Shown here piece by piece: positions 1-8,934 of a stretch of DNA of 64,000 nucleotides. Location: positions 1 to 64,000 of the forward strand of contig NZ_WQHP01000008.1 in NCBI RefSeq assembly GCF_013035315.1, read 5' to 3'. Every line of letters starts with the position of its first letter. The stretch's first letter is position 1. Made by a program: the position numbers and the translations under genes. This DNA is from Ruegeria arenilitoris. GTDB taxonomy: Bacteria; Pseudomonadota; Alphaproteobacteria; Rhodobacterales; Rhodobacteraceae. The notes beneath the pieces are model-generated. The model saw only the letters and a list, made by a program, of their open reading frames with translations. It made no database searches and had not been told where the DNA came from.

Positions 1-674
1 CCGCCGTCTCCGCCACCGTTGCCGCCGCCGTCTCCGCCACCGTTGCCGCCGCCGTTTCCGCCACCGTTACCGCCACCGTTGCCGCCGCCGTCTCCGCCAC
101 CGTTGCCGCCGCCGTCTCCGCCACCGTTGCCGCCGCCGTCTCCGCCACCGTCTCCGCCACCGTTGCCGCCACCGTTACCGCCGCCGTCTCCGCCGCCCGG
201 ACCACCTGGTGCTCCGCCGGGACCGCCTGGTGCTCCGCCGCCAGACCCACCACCAGACCCGCCGCCAGAGGAGCTACCTCCTCCAGAAGATTCGCCGCCC
301 GAACCATTCTCACCGCTGGAGTTGGAGCCGCTCCCAGATGACTGGCTGGAATCACGATCTTCGCCATTCGAAGTCACCGCAGCGATCGTTCCAGTCGAAA
401 AATCCGTCAACAATGCGGCCAAACCGGGGCACTGTTGCCCGGTTGCAGCCAGTATCGAATCGAAATCGGAATGCCGTTGCAATCGGTTCAGGAAACTCGG
501 TGTCACCTGTGTGCACTCACACAGCGTCTGATAGTCCCCCGCGTTCGCCGCGATCCGTGCTGTCCGTGCGTCGCAAACCCCAGATGCAGCTTGCGCTGTG
601 GTTACCAGAAGCGCCCCGACAAACGGAGAGGCCACCAAAGCCGAAACGCTAGATTTCAGTTTAATTCGCATCAT
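1..674 (-). CDS. Secreted glycine-rich tetrapeptide-repeat protein (C-terminus outside window)
   Basis: Read on the minus strand from an ATG at 674 (AAGGAG ribosome site just upstream), the frame stays open to the window edge, giving at least 224 residues. The first 30 or so residues form a typical Sec signal peptide (basic start, hydrophobic core, AQA-type cleavage site). A short domain of about 75 residues follows with four cysteines (34, 52, 54, 82), which could form two disulfides. From about residue 108 the protein becomes Ser/Gly-rich, then Gly/Pro, then a strict GGGN/GGGD tetrapeptide repeat. I do not recognise a family. It is probably exported or surface-exposed, and the Asn/Asp-rich glycine repeat might bind metal ions, but that is inference. 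The stop codon is not seen. Confidence 0.8.
   Translation of the reverse strand, partial: MMRIKLKSSVSALVASPFVGALLVTTAQAASGVCDARTARIAANAGDYQTLCECTQVTPSFLNRLQRHSDFDSILAATGQQCPGLAALLTDFSTGTIAAVTSNGEDRDSSQSSGSGSNSSGENGSGGESSGGGSSSGGGSGGGSGGGAPGGPGGAPGGPGGGDGGGNGGGNGGGDGGGDGGGNGGGDGGGNGGGDGGGNGGGNGGGNGGGNGGGDGGGNGGGDG
7..198. repeat. Tandem 12-bp coding repeat, 16 units
   Basis: Sixteen consecutive 12-bp units run in register from 7 to 198, and the array probably continues past the left edge. Each starts with TTG, TCT, TTA or TTT (plus strand) followed by three proline-like codons. On the minus strand each unit encodes GGGN or GGGD. Variation is nearly confined to the Asn/Asp codon and third bases, so the unit is kept at protein level while the DNA can expand or contract by slippage. 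Confidence 0.9.
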
Positions 675-912
675 TTAGCTCCTTGCGCCTTAACACCCAA
701 GTGCGTCAGGGTCTTCGGTTACCAAGTGGGAGCCGCAAATGAAGCACGGATAAATACCCGCTGAAGATGCGTTAACTTTGGCTCACCACCACTCTTTAAA
801 CTCGGACACAACACCAGTTGTGACGGTCCGACAGGCCCAATATACAACATCTATTAAGACCGCCACATCAAAAGTGGCAGAAAAGTGTCAAAATTTTGGA
901 GAGGTATCCGTG

Positions 913-1668
913 ATGCAACTATCGACGTCTGCGGCAATCATAACTGGCGGCGCGTCAGGTCTGGGTGAGGCCACCGCCCGCTATTTCGCAGAACAGGGCG
1001 CACAGGTGACAATCCTGGACCGCGACGCTGAGCGCGGCCCGAAAGTGGCCGCAGAGATCGGCGGGCATTTTGCGGAAACGGATGTGACAGACGAAGCCTC
1101 GGTCGCGCAGGCAGTCGAGCACGCGATGAGCAAGATGGGCCGCATCACGGCGGCAGTGAACTGCGCCGGGATTGCTTACGGGATCAAGACGGTCGGCAAG
1201 GATGGCCCCCACCCTCTGGATGCGTTTCAGCGCACAATCGACATCAATTTGGTGGGCACGTTCAACGTTTCACGCCTGGCCGCCGCAGAGATGGCCAAGA
1301 ACGATCCCGAACCGGACGGTGCGCGCGGCGTGATCATCAACACCGCCTCGATCGCGGCGTTTGATGGGCAAAAGGGACAGGCCGCTTATGCAGCGTCGAA
1401 GGGTGGCGTGGTCGGAATGACACTGCCGATGGCACGCGATCTGGCCTCAACCGGGGTTCGGGTGATGACCATTGCACCGGGGATTTTCATGACCCCGATG
1501 CTGGCCGGTCTGCCCGAAGAGGTGCAGCAGCAACTGGCGGCCGATGTCCCCAACCCTGCCCGTCTGGGCGATCCGCGCGAATACGGGCGGCTGGCCGGGT
1601 TCATTGTCGAGATGGGATATCTGAACGGAGAGGTCATCCGCATCGACGGAGCGCTGCGCATGCGATAA
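913..1668 (+). CDS. SDR-family 3-hydroxyacyl-CoA dehydrogenase-like oxidoreductase
   Basis: A 251-residue short-chain dehydrogenase. The NAD(P) motif TGGASGLG is at residues 11-18, an acidic residue (D36) at the end of beta-2 points to NAD, the NCAG motif is near 83, and the catalytic triad is S146, Y159, K163. Length and the 'FMTPML' region resemble the type-2 3-hydroxyacyl-CoA dehydrogenase group (HSD17B10-like), which oxidises 3-hydroxyacyl-CoAs in fatty-acid or branched-chain amino acid breakdown; the substrate is inferred. The ATG at 913 is preferred over upstream in-frame starts because it has a GAGAGG site and the fold begins right after it. Confidence 0.85.
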   Translation: MQLSTSAAIITGGASGLGEATARYFAEQGAQVTILDRDAERGPKVAAEIGGHFAETDVTDEASVAQAVEHAMSKMGRITAAVNCAGIAYGIKTVGKDGPHPLDAFQRTIDINLVGTFNVSRLAAAEMAKNDPEPDGARGVIINTASIAAFDGQKGQAAYAASKGGVVGMTLPMARDLASTGVRVMTIAPGIFMTPMLAGLPEEVQQQLAADVPNPARLGDPREYGRLAGFIVEMGYLNGEVIRIDGALRMR

Positions 1669-1677
1669 GCCTGTCCC

Positions 1678-2223
1678 ATGACCGAGTGGGAAAAAATGCA
1701 GTCCGGGCAGTGGTATTGCTGCCTGGACCCTGAACTGGAAGCCCTGCGGGCAAGGGCGCGCCGCGCAGTGCATGCGCACAACACCTGCCCGCCAGATGCA
1801 CGCGATGCGATGGCCTTGGAACTGAAGGATTTGTTCGCTGAAACCGGACCGGACTGTTATCTTGAAGCCCCGTTTCATTGCGCCTACGGGCTGAACATCC
1901 AACTTGGCGCGCGGGTCTATTTCAATGCAGGTTGCGTGGTTCTGGACACGGCCTCAGTTCGGGTCGGAGATGACACAATGTTCGGCCCTCATGTGCAGAT
2001 CTACTGCGCCCAGCACGCCAAAGACCCGGCGGAGCGCGCACAGGGTCTTGAGGTTGGTCTGCCGGTGACCATTGGCCGAAACGTCTGGGTAGGCGGTGGC
2101 GCAATCCTGATGCCCGGCATCACCATCGGCGACAACGCCATCATCGGCGCAGGAAGCGTCGTGACCAAGGATGTCGCTGCCGGGGAAACCGCCGTCGGTA
2201 GTCCGGCCCGGCCGATGGCCTAA
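1678..2223 (+). CDS. Maltose/galactoside O-acetyltransferase family protein (hexapeptide repeat)
   Basis: A 181-residue acetyl-CoA-dependent sugar O-acetyltransferase of the Maa/LacA/NodL type. The N-terminus (TEWEKMQSG) matches the Maa-specific N-terminal domain, and the rest is a left-handed beta-helix of hexapeptide repeats (for example IGRNVWVGGGAILMPG and IGDNAIIGAGSVV). H113 in the QHAKDP segment corresponds to the catalytic histidine. It starts 9 bp after the SDR gene, so the two are probably co-transcribed. Its stop codon overlaps that of the convergent Uup gene. The actual acceptor sugar is unknown. Confidence 0.85.
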   Translation: MTEWEKMQSGQWYCCLDPELEALRARARRAVHAHNTCPPDARDAMALELKDLFAETGPDCYLEAPFHCAYGLNIQLGARVYFNAGCVVLDTASVRVGDDTMFGPHVQIYCAQHAKDPAERAQGLEVGLPVTIGRNVWVGGGAILMPGITIGDNAIIGAGSVVTKDVAAGETAVGSPARPMA

Positions 2224-4028
2224 GCGCCCTCGGCCTTTTCTTCCAACGTTAGCCACTCTTCCTCGGCCGCGGCCAGTTTCTCCTGTCGCTCAACCAGAGC
2301 CGCGGTCGCTTTTTGGAACTTGACGGGCTCTCGCGTGAAAAGCTCGGGGTCGGACATCAGTTCCTCAAGCTTTCCGATCTCTGCCTCAAGGCGGGCGATC
2401 TCGGCAGGCAGCTTCTCAAGTCGGTGCATTTCCGAGAATGACAGACCAGATTTCGGCTGCGCCTCTTGCTTTTGCTTTGGCTTGGAAGGCTTTGCTTTGT
2501 CAGCCTTCTTTTCCGTCACATCACCGCGCTGCGCAATGTAGTCAGACCATCCGCCCGCATAGACGGTTGCGCGGCCGTTCCCCTCCATCGCGATAGTTGT
2601 GGTGGCAACCCGGTCCAGAAAATCCCGGTCGTGGCTGACCAGAAGAACCGTACCGTCATAGTCGTCCAACAACTCTTGCAGCAGGTCCAGTGTTTCGACA
2701 TCCAGATCGTTGGTCGGCTCGTCCAGAACCAGCAGGTTCGACGTCTTGGCCATCAGCTTGGCCAGCAACAAACGGGCTTTTTCTCCGCCCGACAAGGACT
2801 TAACGGCCGCTCTTGCCTGCGCATCGTCAAACAGAAATTCCTTGAGATAACCAACGACGTGTTTGGGTTGACCACCCACCATCACCTGATCGGCTTTGCC
2901 CGAAACCCGCATTTCGGGATCTCCGGTCAGGCTGTCCCACAGGGTCATTTCCGGGTCCAACTGTGCACGGGTTTGGTCAAAAACGGCAATCTCAAGGTTG
3001 GTGCCCAGCGTTACCGAGCCTTCATCCGGCTGTTCCTGACCCAACAACATCTTCAGCAGCGTTGTTTTGCCCACGCCGTTCGGACCGACAAAGGCCACGC
3101 GATCACCACGCTGCACCAACAGATCAAAATTTCTGACGATCTGTTGCGCGCCAAAAGACTTGGCCAGGCCCTTGGCTTCGATCACTTTTCGGCCCGACTT
3201 TGGCCCTGCCTCCAATGTCATGGCGGCAGCACCCTGACGCTTGATCTGCGCCGCCTTCTCGGCCCGCAAAGCCTGCAGCGCCCGGACCCGGCCCTGGTTC
3301 CGCTTGCGGCGAGCACTGATACCTTCAACGGCCCACTTGGCCTCGGATTTGATCAGACGGTTCAGCTTGTGGCGCTGCTGATCCTCTTCCTCCCAGACCT
3401 TGTCGCGCCACGCTTCAAACGCCTCGAACCCCTGTTCCTGTCTCCGGACCATGCCACGATCAATCCACAGCGTCGCGCGGGTCAACGCGCGGAGGAAGGC
3501 ACGGTCGTGCGAAATCAGCACATAGGCCGCGCGAGTTGATCCCAAATCGCGCTCAAGCCAGGCAATGGCTTCGATATCCAGATGGTTGGTCGGCTCATCC
3601 AACAGCATAAGGTCGGGCGCTTCGGCCATCAGCTTGGCCAGTGCCGCCCGCCGCCGCTCCCCACCTGAGGCGGTTTCAACCGCGCGCGAGGGATCGAACT
3701 TGAGCCCCTCACCCGCACGTTCGACCTTGTACAATTCGCCGGGTTCCAACCCGCTGGAGGCGTAATCGCCCAGCGTGGCAAATCCCTGCATAGTGGGGTC
3801 TTGTTCCATGTATCCAACGGATTTTCCCGGAGGGATCACGATCTCGCCCTTGTCGGGCTCGACCAGACCGGCCATCACTTTCATCAGGGTGGATTTACCG
3901 GACCCGTTGCGCCCCACCAGCGCCACTCGGTCGCCCGGCTGAACTACCAGATCAAGCTCGGAAAAAACCGGATCACCCCCGAAAGTCAGGGAAATGCCGG
4001 ACATCTGTAACAAAGGAATTCTCGCCAT
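2220..4028 (-). CDS. uup: ABC-F family ATPase, Uup-like
   Basis: A 602-residue soluble protein with two ABC ATPase domains and no membrane domain. Domain 1 has Walker A GRNGSGKST at about 39-47 and signature SGGERRRAALAKLM; domain 2 has GPNGVGKTT and LSGGEKARLLLAKLM. Both have the LLDEPTN(H/D)LD Walker B/D-loop of ABC-F proteins. A charged linker separates the domains, and the last 90 or so residues form a Lys/Glu-rich coiled coil, the feature that separates Uup from EttA. Uup proteins act on ribosomes and affect stability of repeats and transposons. It is convergent with the acetyltransferase gene. Confidence 0.88.
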   Translation of the reverse strand: MARIPLLQMSGISLTFGGDPVFSELDLVVQPGDRVALVGRNGSGKSTLMKVMAGLVEPDKGEIVIPPGKSVGYMEQDPTMQGFATLGDYASSGLEPGELYKVERAGEGLKFDPSRAVETASGGERRRAALAKLMAEAPDLMLLDEPTNHLDIEAIAWLERDLGSTRAAYVLISHDRAFLRALTRATLWIDRGMVRRQEQGFEAFEAWRDKVWEEEDQQRHKLNRLIKSEAKWAVEGISARRKRNQGRVRALQALRAEKAAQIKRQGAAAMTLEAGPKSGRKVIEAKGLAKSFGAQQIVRNFDLLVQRGDRVAFVGPNGVGKTTLLKMLLGQEQPDEGSVTLGTNLEIAVFDQTRAQLDPEMTLWDSLTGDPEMRVSGKADQVMVGGQPKHVVGYLKEFLFDDAQARAAVKSLSGGEKARLLLAKLMAKTSNLLVLDEPTNDLDVETLDLLQELLDDYDGTVLLVSHDRDFLDRVATTTIAMEGNGRATVYAGGWSDYIAQRGDVTEKKADKAKPSKPKQKQEAQPKSGLSFSEMHRLEKLPAEIARLEAEIGKLEELMSDPELFTREPVKFQKATAALVERQEKLAAAEEEWLTLEEKAEGA

Positions 4029-4069
4029 GCCCGCCAGCTAAACCGGCAGGCCCAGAGCGTCAACGGCGT

Positions 4070-4804
4070 TTAGCCCGCGACCGCCCGTAACAAACGTTTG
4101 CGCGCCGGGGGAATCGCACCAATCTCCAGACCGGTGAAGACGTGCAGCGTGTTCATGTGCCGGTCTACCACCGCATGATCACTGACCCATCCCCCCATCA
4201 TAAGGTAGGTGCGCAGCAATGGTGGCATCCGAAGCATGGCCTTTTTGGCATCCGGTTTGCGGCGCAAGCGCGCGGCGAACCGGAACACATTCGGGGCCTT
4301 GACCCGCGGCAGCCAGCGTTTTGGCGCCAGATGCCGATGTTTGAGCATGGCAAAGGCGTCCAGATATTCGGCCGTTTCAGTTCCGGCAAAGGACGAACAG
4401 CCAAACAGCATTTCGATGTTGTTTTTGTCCACGTAAGTGGTCATCGCCCCCCAGGCGACCCGTAGGATGTCGGGATCGGTCCAGTCGGGATGAATGCAAA
4501 ACCGACCCATTTCGACCATGCGTCCTTCGAAACCCCGCAGCGCTGCAAGATCGTAGAACCGGGCTGAGTAACTGCGATCAATCTCGGACCCGTGTTCGAT
4601 GGTCAACATCCTGAAACAACAGACAATCTGGTGGTTCGCGCGGGCATCCTCAATCAGGATATGGGCGCAGACCGGGTCGAAATCATCCTTGTCGGGCTGA
4701 CCCGTGCCAAACGCCAATGTGCGCAAATCCTGCGCCGCCGCCACGTCCTCGGGGGACTGCGCCAATCGCGCCCGATACCTGCCCTTACCAAGCAATAGTG
4801 CCAT
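4070..4804 (-). CDS. olsB: L-ornithine N-alpha-acyltransferase, OlsB-like
   Basis: A 244-residue GNAT-fold protein of the OlsB/hemolysin-like group, which transfers a 3-hydroxyacyl chain from acyl-ACP to ornithine in the first step of ornithine-lipid synthesis. Family features include the N-terminal RYRARLAQSPEDVAAAQDLR segment, RSYSARFYDL and the VEMGRFCIHPDW core. The frame extends upstream to 4888, but the ATG at 4804 has a GGAGGA site and matches where the family begins. OlsA, the second enzyme, is not next to it here. It lies 41 bp from the bamE stop, which is on the same strand. Confidence 0.8.
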   Translation of the reverse strand: MALLLGKGRYRARLAQSPEDVAAAQDLRTLAFGTGQPDKDDFDPVCAHILIEDARANHQIVCCFRMLTIEHGSEIDRSYSARFYDLAALRGFEGRMVEMGRFCIHPDWTDPDILRVAWGAMTTYVDKNNIEMLFGCSSFAGTETAEYLDAFAMLKHRHLAPKRWLPRVKAPNVFRFAARLRRKPDAKKAMLRMPPLLRTYLMMGGWVSDHAVVDRHMNTLHVFTGLEIGAIPPARKRLLRAVAG

Positions 4805-4900
4805 GGTCGCATCCTCCGCGGTTGCTGACCTGTTTCCTGTTGCTGCGCTTCTACCACAGAACGTATGACCGTCCTGTGACCAGAACAAGATGCGGCGTGT

Positions 4901-5377
4901 TTACTGGGTCGCCCCCGGAATATTGGCTGGGTTAAAGTTGCCGATGTTACCCAGCAGCTGACTGAGGAAGTTTCTGTTGGTCACAGCGGATTCGGTCACG
5001 CGGCGGTCCAGAACAACCACATAGCCGTCCTCAAGCCCGAAGCGCTCGATGTTGCGTACGACGCCGCGTTGGTCAAAGCTGATGGCGACCAGTTCACGGG
5101 AAACGACCTCGGGGCGTTTCGGTCCGTAATGGCGCACGCGCGAGCGGACATAGTAAAAGCCCGAATCCCGCACCAGACCGGTTGAGCTGGGCGCGCCGAT
5201 AGTTTCCAGGACGCTTTCGCGGCTGTCGACGCCCACTTTGATCTCGGCCAGTTGATCAGAAGGAGGGATATATCCGTGATTCTTGAAGACGGGCGTACAA
5301 GCGCCAACCGCAACCAAACAGGCCGCAAAGACAAGCGTTCTGGACGCTGGTTTCAACCTGTTCACAACCTTCAACAT
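4901..5377 (-). CDS. bamE: Outer-membrane assembly lipoprotein BamE
   Basis: A 158-residue lipoprotein: a basic and hydrophobic N-terminus ends in the lipobox VGAC with Cys27. The SmpA/OmlA domain follows (GVDSRESVLETIGAPSSTG, then the YYVRSR beta-strand region and a QRGVVRNIERF strand). BamE is an accessory subunit of the BAM complex that inserts beta-barrel proteins in the outer membrane. The alphaproteobacterial forms have a longer C-terminus, as here. It is divergent from yceD, with 84 bp between starts. Confidence 0.88.
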   Translation of the reverse strand: MLKVVNRLKPASRTLVFAACLVAVGACTPVFKNHGYIPPSDQLAEIKVGVDSRESVLETIGAPSSTGLVRDSGFYYVRSRVRHYGPKRPEVVSRELVAISFDQRGVVRNIERFGLEDGYVVVLDRRVTESAVTNRNFLSQLLGNIGNFNPANIPGATQ

Positions 5378-5461
5378 TTACATCCTCTTGCCTTGGGACC
5401 TTGCGGACCCTATCCGATTACATAAACCGCAGCCCCGGTTCAACACAGGAAAGGCTCACGA

Positions 5462-5998
5462 ATGAGCAACAAGACATCTCTGCGGGTGGCCGACCTGCCC
5501 CAAAACGCGCCGACACCATTTGAATTGCGCCCCGACACACAAGTGCTGGACGCTATCCGCGCCGATTTGGGGCTGTTGGGCCTGCGCAAGGTCAGTTTTG
5601 TGGGTGACGTTAGGGCACAAGGTAAGCGTGACTGGATTCTGAACGGAAAACTCGGTGCCACGGTGATTCAGCCCTGCGTCGTGACGCTTGAGCCGGTGAC
5701 GACGCGCATCGACGTGCCTGTATCGCGCGTGTACTTGGCCGACTGGTCCGACCCGGACGAGCCCGAGTTCGAAATCCCCGAAGGCGATGAGACCGAGCCG
5801 CTGGGTGCTGAAATCGACCCTGCATCCGTCATGATCGAGGCGCTCTCGCTTGCCCTGCCGCAATACCCTCGCAAAGACGGTGCCGCGATGGAACAGGCCG
5901 ATTTTACCGAACCGGGCAAACAGGCGATGACAGACGAAGACGCGAAACCGTTTGCCGGGCTGGCGGATTTGCGCGACGCGTTGAAAAAAGACGAGTGA
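5462..5998 (+). CDS. yceD: YceD family protein (DUF177), 23S rRNA accumulation protein
   Basis: A 178-residue DUF177 protein. Family features include the early GxxxxxxxQxCVVTLEPV segment (here GATVIQPCVVTLEPV) and an acidic middle with DPASVMIEALSLALPQYPR. YceD is needed for normal 23S rRNA levels and is almost always placed before rpmF, as here. The start at 5462 has an AGGAAAGG site 6-13 bp upstream. Position and domain give a secure family call; the biochemical role is known only in outline. Confidence 0.88.
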   Translation: MSNKTSLRVADLPQNAPTPFELRPDTQVLDAIRADLGLLGLRKVSFVGDVRAQGKRDWILNGKLGATVIQPCVVTLEPVTTRIDVPVSRVYLADWSDPDEPEFEIPEGDETEPLGAEIDPASVMIEALSLALPQYPRKDGAAMEQADFTEPGKQAMTDEDAKPFAGLADLRDALKKDE

Positions 5999-6203
5999 CA
6001 GAGGTCTGATTTCCTGTCATAGCAGGCCTCCAGAAAAATCGCTTGAACATGTCGAGAATCGCAGTATTTTCGCGCGCTCATCGGAATTTGGGTTGGACAT
6101 TGCGGGGCTCGTCGCCTAAACGCGCGTCAAACCACGAGAAAACGAAGAATGAAACCCGGCCAGCAGCGAATCTGCCGGCCCTTAATAGACAAAGGTTGAG
6201 ACC

Positions 6204-6410
6204 ATGGCTGTCCAACAGAACAAAGTTTCCAAGTCGCGCCGCAACAACCGCCGCGCACATGACGCTCTGGTTGCTGCAAACCCGAACGAATGCCCGAACT
6301 GCGGTGAACTGAAGCGCCCGCACCACGTTTGCGCGTCCTGCGGCCACTATGATGACCGTGAAGTCGTCGCTCAGGCCGACGAAATCGACCTGGACGAAGA
6401 CGCGGCCTAA
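6204..6410 (+). CDS. rpmF: 50S ribosomal protein L32
   Basis: A 68-residue protein with the basic N-terminus [19 protein letters not shown] and a zinc ribbon formed by CPNC and CASC, so this is the zinc-binding (C+) form of bL32. It lies between yceD (205 bp upstream) and plsX (24 bp downstream), the conserved arrangement that ties ribosome and lipid synthesis. Confidence 0.97.
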   Translation: MAVQQNKVSKSRRNNRRAHDALVAANPNECPNCGELKRPHHVCASCGHYDDREVVAQADEIDLDEDAA

Positions 6411-6434
6411 GCCTCATAACTCGTAGGCTAAGGC

Positions 6435-7523
6435 ATGACGGAACAGCCCACGCAAACCGGACGGATTACCATCTCGGTTGACGCTATGGGCGGAGACTCG
6501 GGGCCCGCGACTGTTGTTGCGGGCATTGCCAAATCGGCAAACAAGAACCCCGACATTGCGTTCGTCTTGCACGGCCCCGAGCAGGTTTTGCGTAAACTTG
6601 TCGCCAAACGGCGTGTCCTGCAGGGGCGCGTCGTTTTTCGTGATTGCCCCGACGTGGTCACGATGGAGGACAAGCCAAGCCAGGTTGTCCGCAGCGGCAA
6701 GCAGACCTCGATGTGGTCAACGCTGGAATCGGTGCGCCAAGGTGAGGCGCACGGAGCGGTTTCGTGCGGCAATACAGGCGCGTTGATGGCGCTGTCGATG
6801 ATACGACTGCGTAAACTGCCGGGCGTAAACCGTCCGGCGATCGCGATTCTGTGGCCGTCGCGCAACCCGCAAGGCTTCAACGTGATGCTGGATGTGGGCG
6901 CGGACGTCCGCGCCGATGCCAAGGATTTGCTGCAATATGCGCTGATGGGCGCGTCGTATGCCCGCAACGGCATGGCGCTGGATCGGCCCCGGATCGGGTT
7001 GCTGAATGTCGGCACCGAAGAACACAAAGGCCGGGCCGAGCTCAAAGAAGCTCACGCCATGATCGCCGAGTTCGCGGAGCAGGCCAATTTCGATTTCGTA
7101 GGCTTCGTGGAAGGCAGTGATATCCCCGGCGATAAGGCCGATGTCATTGTTACCGATGGTTTTACCGGAAACGTCGCGATCAAAACAGGCGAAGGCACCG
7201 CCAGCCTGATCGGCGATCTGCTGCGTGAGGCGTTCAAGTATTCCCCCCTTTCCCGGCTTGCATCGGTTCTGGCGATCACCTCGCTGAACCGTTTGAAGAA
7301 ACGGATCGATCCACGCCGTGTGAACGGCGGGGTATTCCTTGGCCTCAACGGAACCGTGGTCAAGTCACATGGTGGCGCAGATGCCACCGGCGTATCGGCA
7401 GCCGTCAAACTGGCCTTTACCCTGGCCCAGTCCGGATTTGCCGAAAAATTGGCGGCACGGGTTGCATCAACAGCCCAGCTTGCACAAGATGCCGCCCACG
7501 TACCGCCAAAGGCGGGCGAATAA
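6435..7523 (+). CDS. plsX: Phosphate acyltransferase PlsX
   Basis: A 362-residue protein that makes acyl-phosphate from acyl-ACP for phosphatidic acid synthesis. Family signatures are ISVDAMGGDSGP at the N-terminus, SCGNTGALMA, LDVGADVRAD, LLNVGTEEHKG and VTDGFTGNVAIKTGEG. It is a peripheral membrane protein. It sits 24 bp after rpmF and 22 bp before fabH, within the same operon. Confidence 0.96.
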   Translation: MTEQPTQTGRITISVDAMGGDSGPATVVAGIAKSANKNPDIAFVLHGPEQVLRKLVAKRRVLQGRVVFRDCPDVVTMEDKPSQVVRSGKQTSMWSTLESVRQGEAHGAVSCGNTGALMALSMIRLRKLPGVNRPAIAILWPSRNPQGFNVMLDVGADVRADAKDLLQYALMGASYARNGMALDRPRIGLLNVGTEEHKGRAELKEAHAMIAEFAEQANFDFVGFVEGSDIPGDKADVIVTDGFTGNVAIKTGEGTASLIGDLLREAFKYSPLSRLASVLAITSLNRLKKRIDPRRVNGGVFLGLNGTVVKSHGGADATGVSAAVKLAFTLAQSGFAEKLAARVASTAQLAQDAAHVPPKAGE

Positions 7524-7545
7524 CAATAAAAGGCAGTAACCCAAA

Positions 7546-8517
7546 ATGGCAGGCCGTTCAGTTGTTGTAGGTGTCGGACACTATTTGCCAGAGCGCATCG
7601 TTCCGAATTCCGAATTTGAAAAGACGCTCGATACGACGGATGAGTGGATCAGAACTCGTTCGGGTATCGAACGCCGCCACTTTGCAGCCGACGATGAGAC
7701 AACATCGGATCTCGCGACCAAGGCAGCCGAAGCCGCGCTGGCAGATGCCGGTCTTAAGGCCGAAGACATCGACGCCATCGTTCTGGCAACCTCAACCGCT
7801 GATCTGACTTTCCCCTCGGCCGCGACGATGGTGCAGTCGCGGCTGGGCATGACGAACGGATTCGCCTTTGACGTTCAGGCCGTTTGTGCCGGGTTTGTCT
7901 TTGCGCTGACCAACGCCAACGCCCTGATCCTCTCGGGACAGGCCAAGCGGGTTCTGGTCATCGGTGCCGAGACGTTCTCGCGCATTATGGACTGGTCGGA
8001 CCGGTCCACCTGTGTGCTGTTTGGGGACGGCGCCGGTGCGCTTGTGCTGGAACTGCAAGAGGGTGAAGGCTCCGCTCAGGATCGTGGCATTCTGGCGACC
8101 GACCTGAACTCGGACGGGCGCTACAAGGACCTGCTGTACGTCGACGGTGGCGTGTCGACACAGTCGACCGGCCACCTGCGCATGCAGGGCAATCAAGTCT
8201 TCCGCCATGCCGTTGAAAAGCTTGCGAAAACCGCCGAAACCGCTTTGGGCCGCGCGGGGCTGAGCAGTGCTGACGTCGACTGGATCGTGCCCCATCAGGC
8301 CAATATCCGTATCATCCAGGGCACCGCCAAAAAGATGGGTCTGCCGATGGAGAATGTCGTCGTAACCGTACAGGATCACGGCAATACTTCGGCTGCGTCG
8401 ATTCCCCTGGCCCTGTCCGTTGGCAAGGCACGCGGCCAGATCAAGCCCGGAGACCTGATCGTGACCGAGGCGATTGGCGGTGGTCTGGCCTGGGGCGCTG
8501 TGGTTCTACGCTGGTAA
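7546..8517 (+). CDS. fabH: Beta-ketoacyl-ACP synthase III
   Basis: A 323-residue thiolase-fold enzyme that condenses acetyl-CoA with malonyl-ACP to start fatty-acid synthesis. The catalytic triad is visible as C114 (AVCAGF), H250 (VPHQANIR) and N280 (HGNTSAAS). The N-terminal DEWIRTRSGIERRH motif and C-terminal GGGLAWGAVVLRW are typical. It follows plsX closely. Confidence 0.97.
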   Translation: MAGRSVVVGVGHYLPERIVPNSEFEKTLDTTDEWIRTRSGIERRHFAADDETTSDLATKAAEAALADAGLKAEDIDAIVLATSTADLTFPSAATMVQSRLGMTNGFAFDVQAVCAGFVFALTNANALILSGQAKRVLVIGAETFSRIMDWSDRSTCVLFGDGAGALVLELQEGEGSAQDRGILATDLNSDGRYKDLLYVDGGVSTQSTGHLRMQGNQVFRHAVEKLAKTAETALGRAGLSSADVDWIVPHQANIRIIQGTAKKMGLPMENVVVTVQDHGNTSAASIPLALSVGKARGQIKPGDLIVTEAIGGGLAWGAVVLRW

Positions 8518-8613
8518 CCGGCGCAAAACGGCTTACACAGCCGCTCGCAATTCATTGATATTGACAGCGAATTTCCCGTCACCATATGCTTTGATAGCAA
8601 CAGGGGAATTGGT

Positions 8614-8916
8614 ATGGGCGATAAAACACTGACGCGAATGGATCTGAGCGAGGCTGTTTTCCGCGAGGTTGGCCTTTCACGCAACGAAAGTGCCCAGCTT
8701 GTGGAAAGTGTGTTGAACCACATGTCTGACGCCTTGGTCCGTGGCGAACAGGTCAAGATTTCGTCGTTCGGCACCTTCAGTGTTCGGGACAAAACCGCCC
8801 GCATCGGCCGCAACCCCAAAACCGGCGAAGAGGTTCCAATTCAGCCCCGCCGGGTTCTGACGTTCCGCCCGTCGCACCTGATGAAGGATCGCGTCGCCGC
8901 AGGGAATCGCAAGTAA
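8614..8916 (+). CDS. ihfA: Integration host factor subunit alpha
   Basis: A 100-residue DNA-bending protein of the HU/IHF family: a helical N-terminus ([20 protein letters not shown]), the FGTFSVRDK strand, and the DNA-inserting arm [12 protein letters not shown] followed by RRVLTFRPS. The alpha-subunit assignment rests on the Thr/Met N-terminal pattern and on position after fabH and before a MerR-type gene, the usual alphaproteobacterial order. The partner ihfB is not in the window. Confidence 0.93.
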   Translation: MGDKTLTRMDLSEAVFREVGLSRNESAQLVESVLNHMSDALVRGEQVKISSFGTFSVRDKTARIGRNPKTGEEVPIQPRRVLTFRPSHLMKDRVAAGNRK

Positions 8917-8934
8917 GTTCGGGACGAAACGGTC

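Noticed and set aside
7..198. CRISPR-like array
   Set aside because: Units are 12 bp, contiguous and without spacers, and lie in frame within a coding sequence.
19..531. Plus-strand proline-rich ORF
   Set aside because: It is the antisense shadow of the glycine repeat gene; that gene has a signal peptide, ribosome site and sensible codon use on the minus strand.
2466..3539. Plus-strand ORF of 357 codons
   Set aside because: Antisense to the ABC-F gene uup; no family features.
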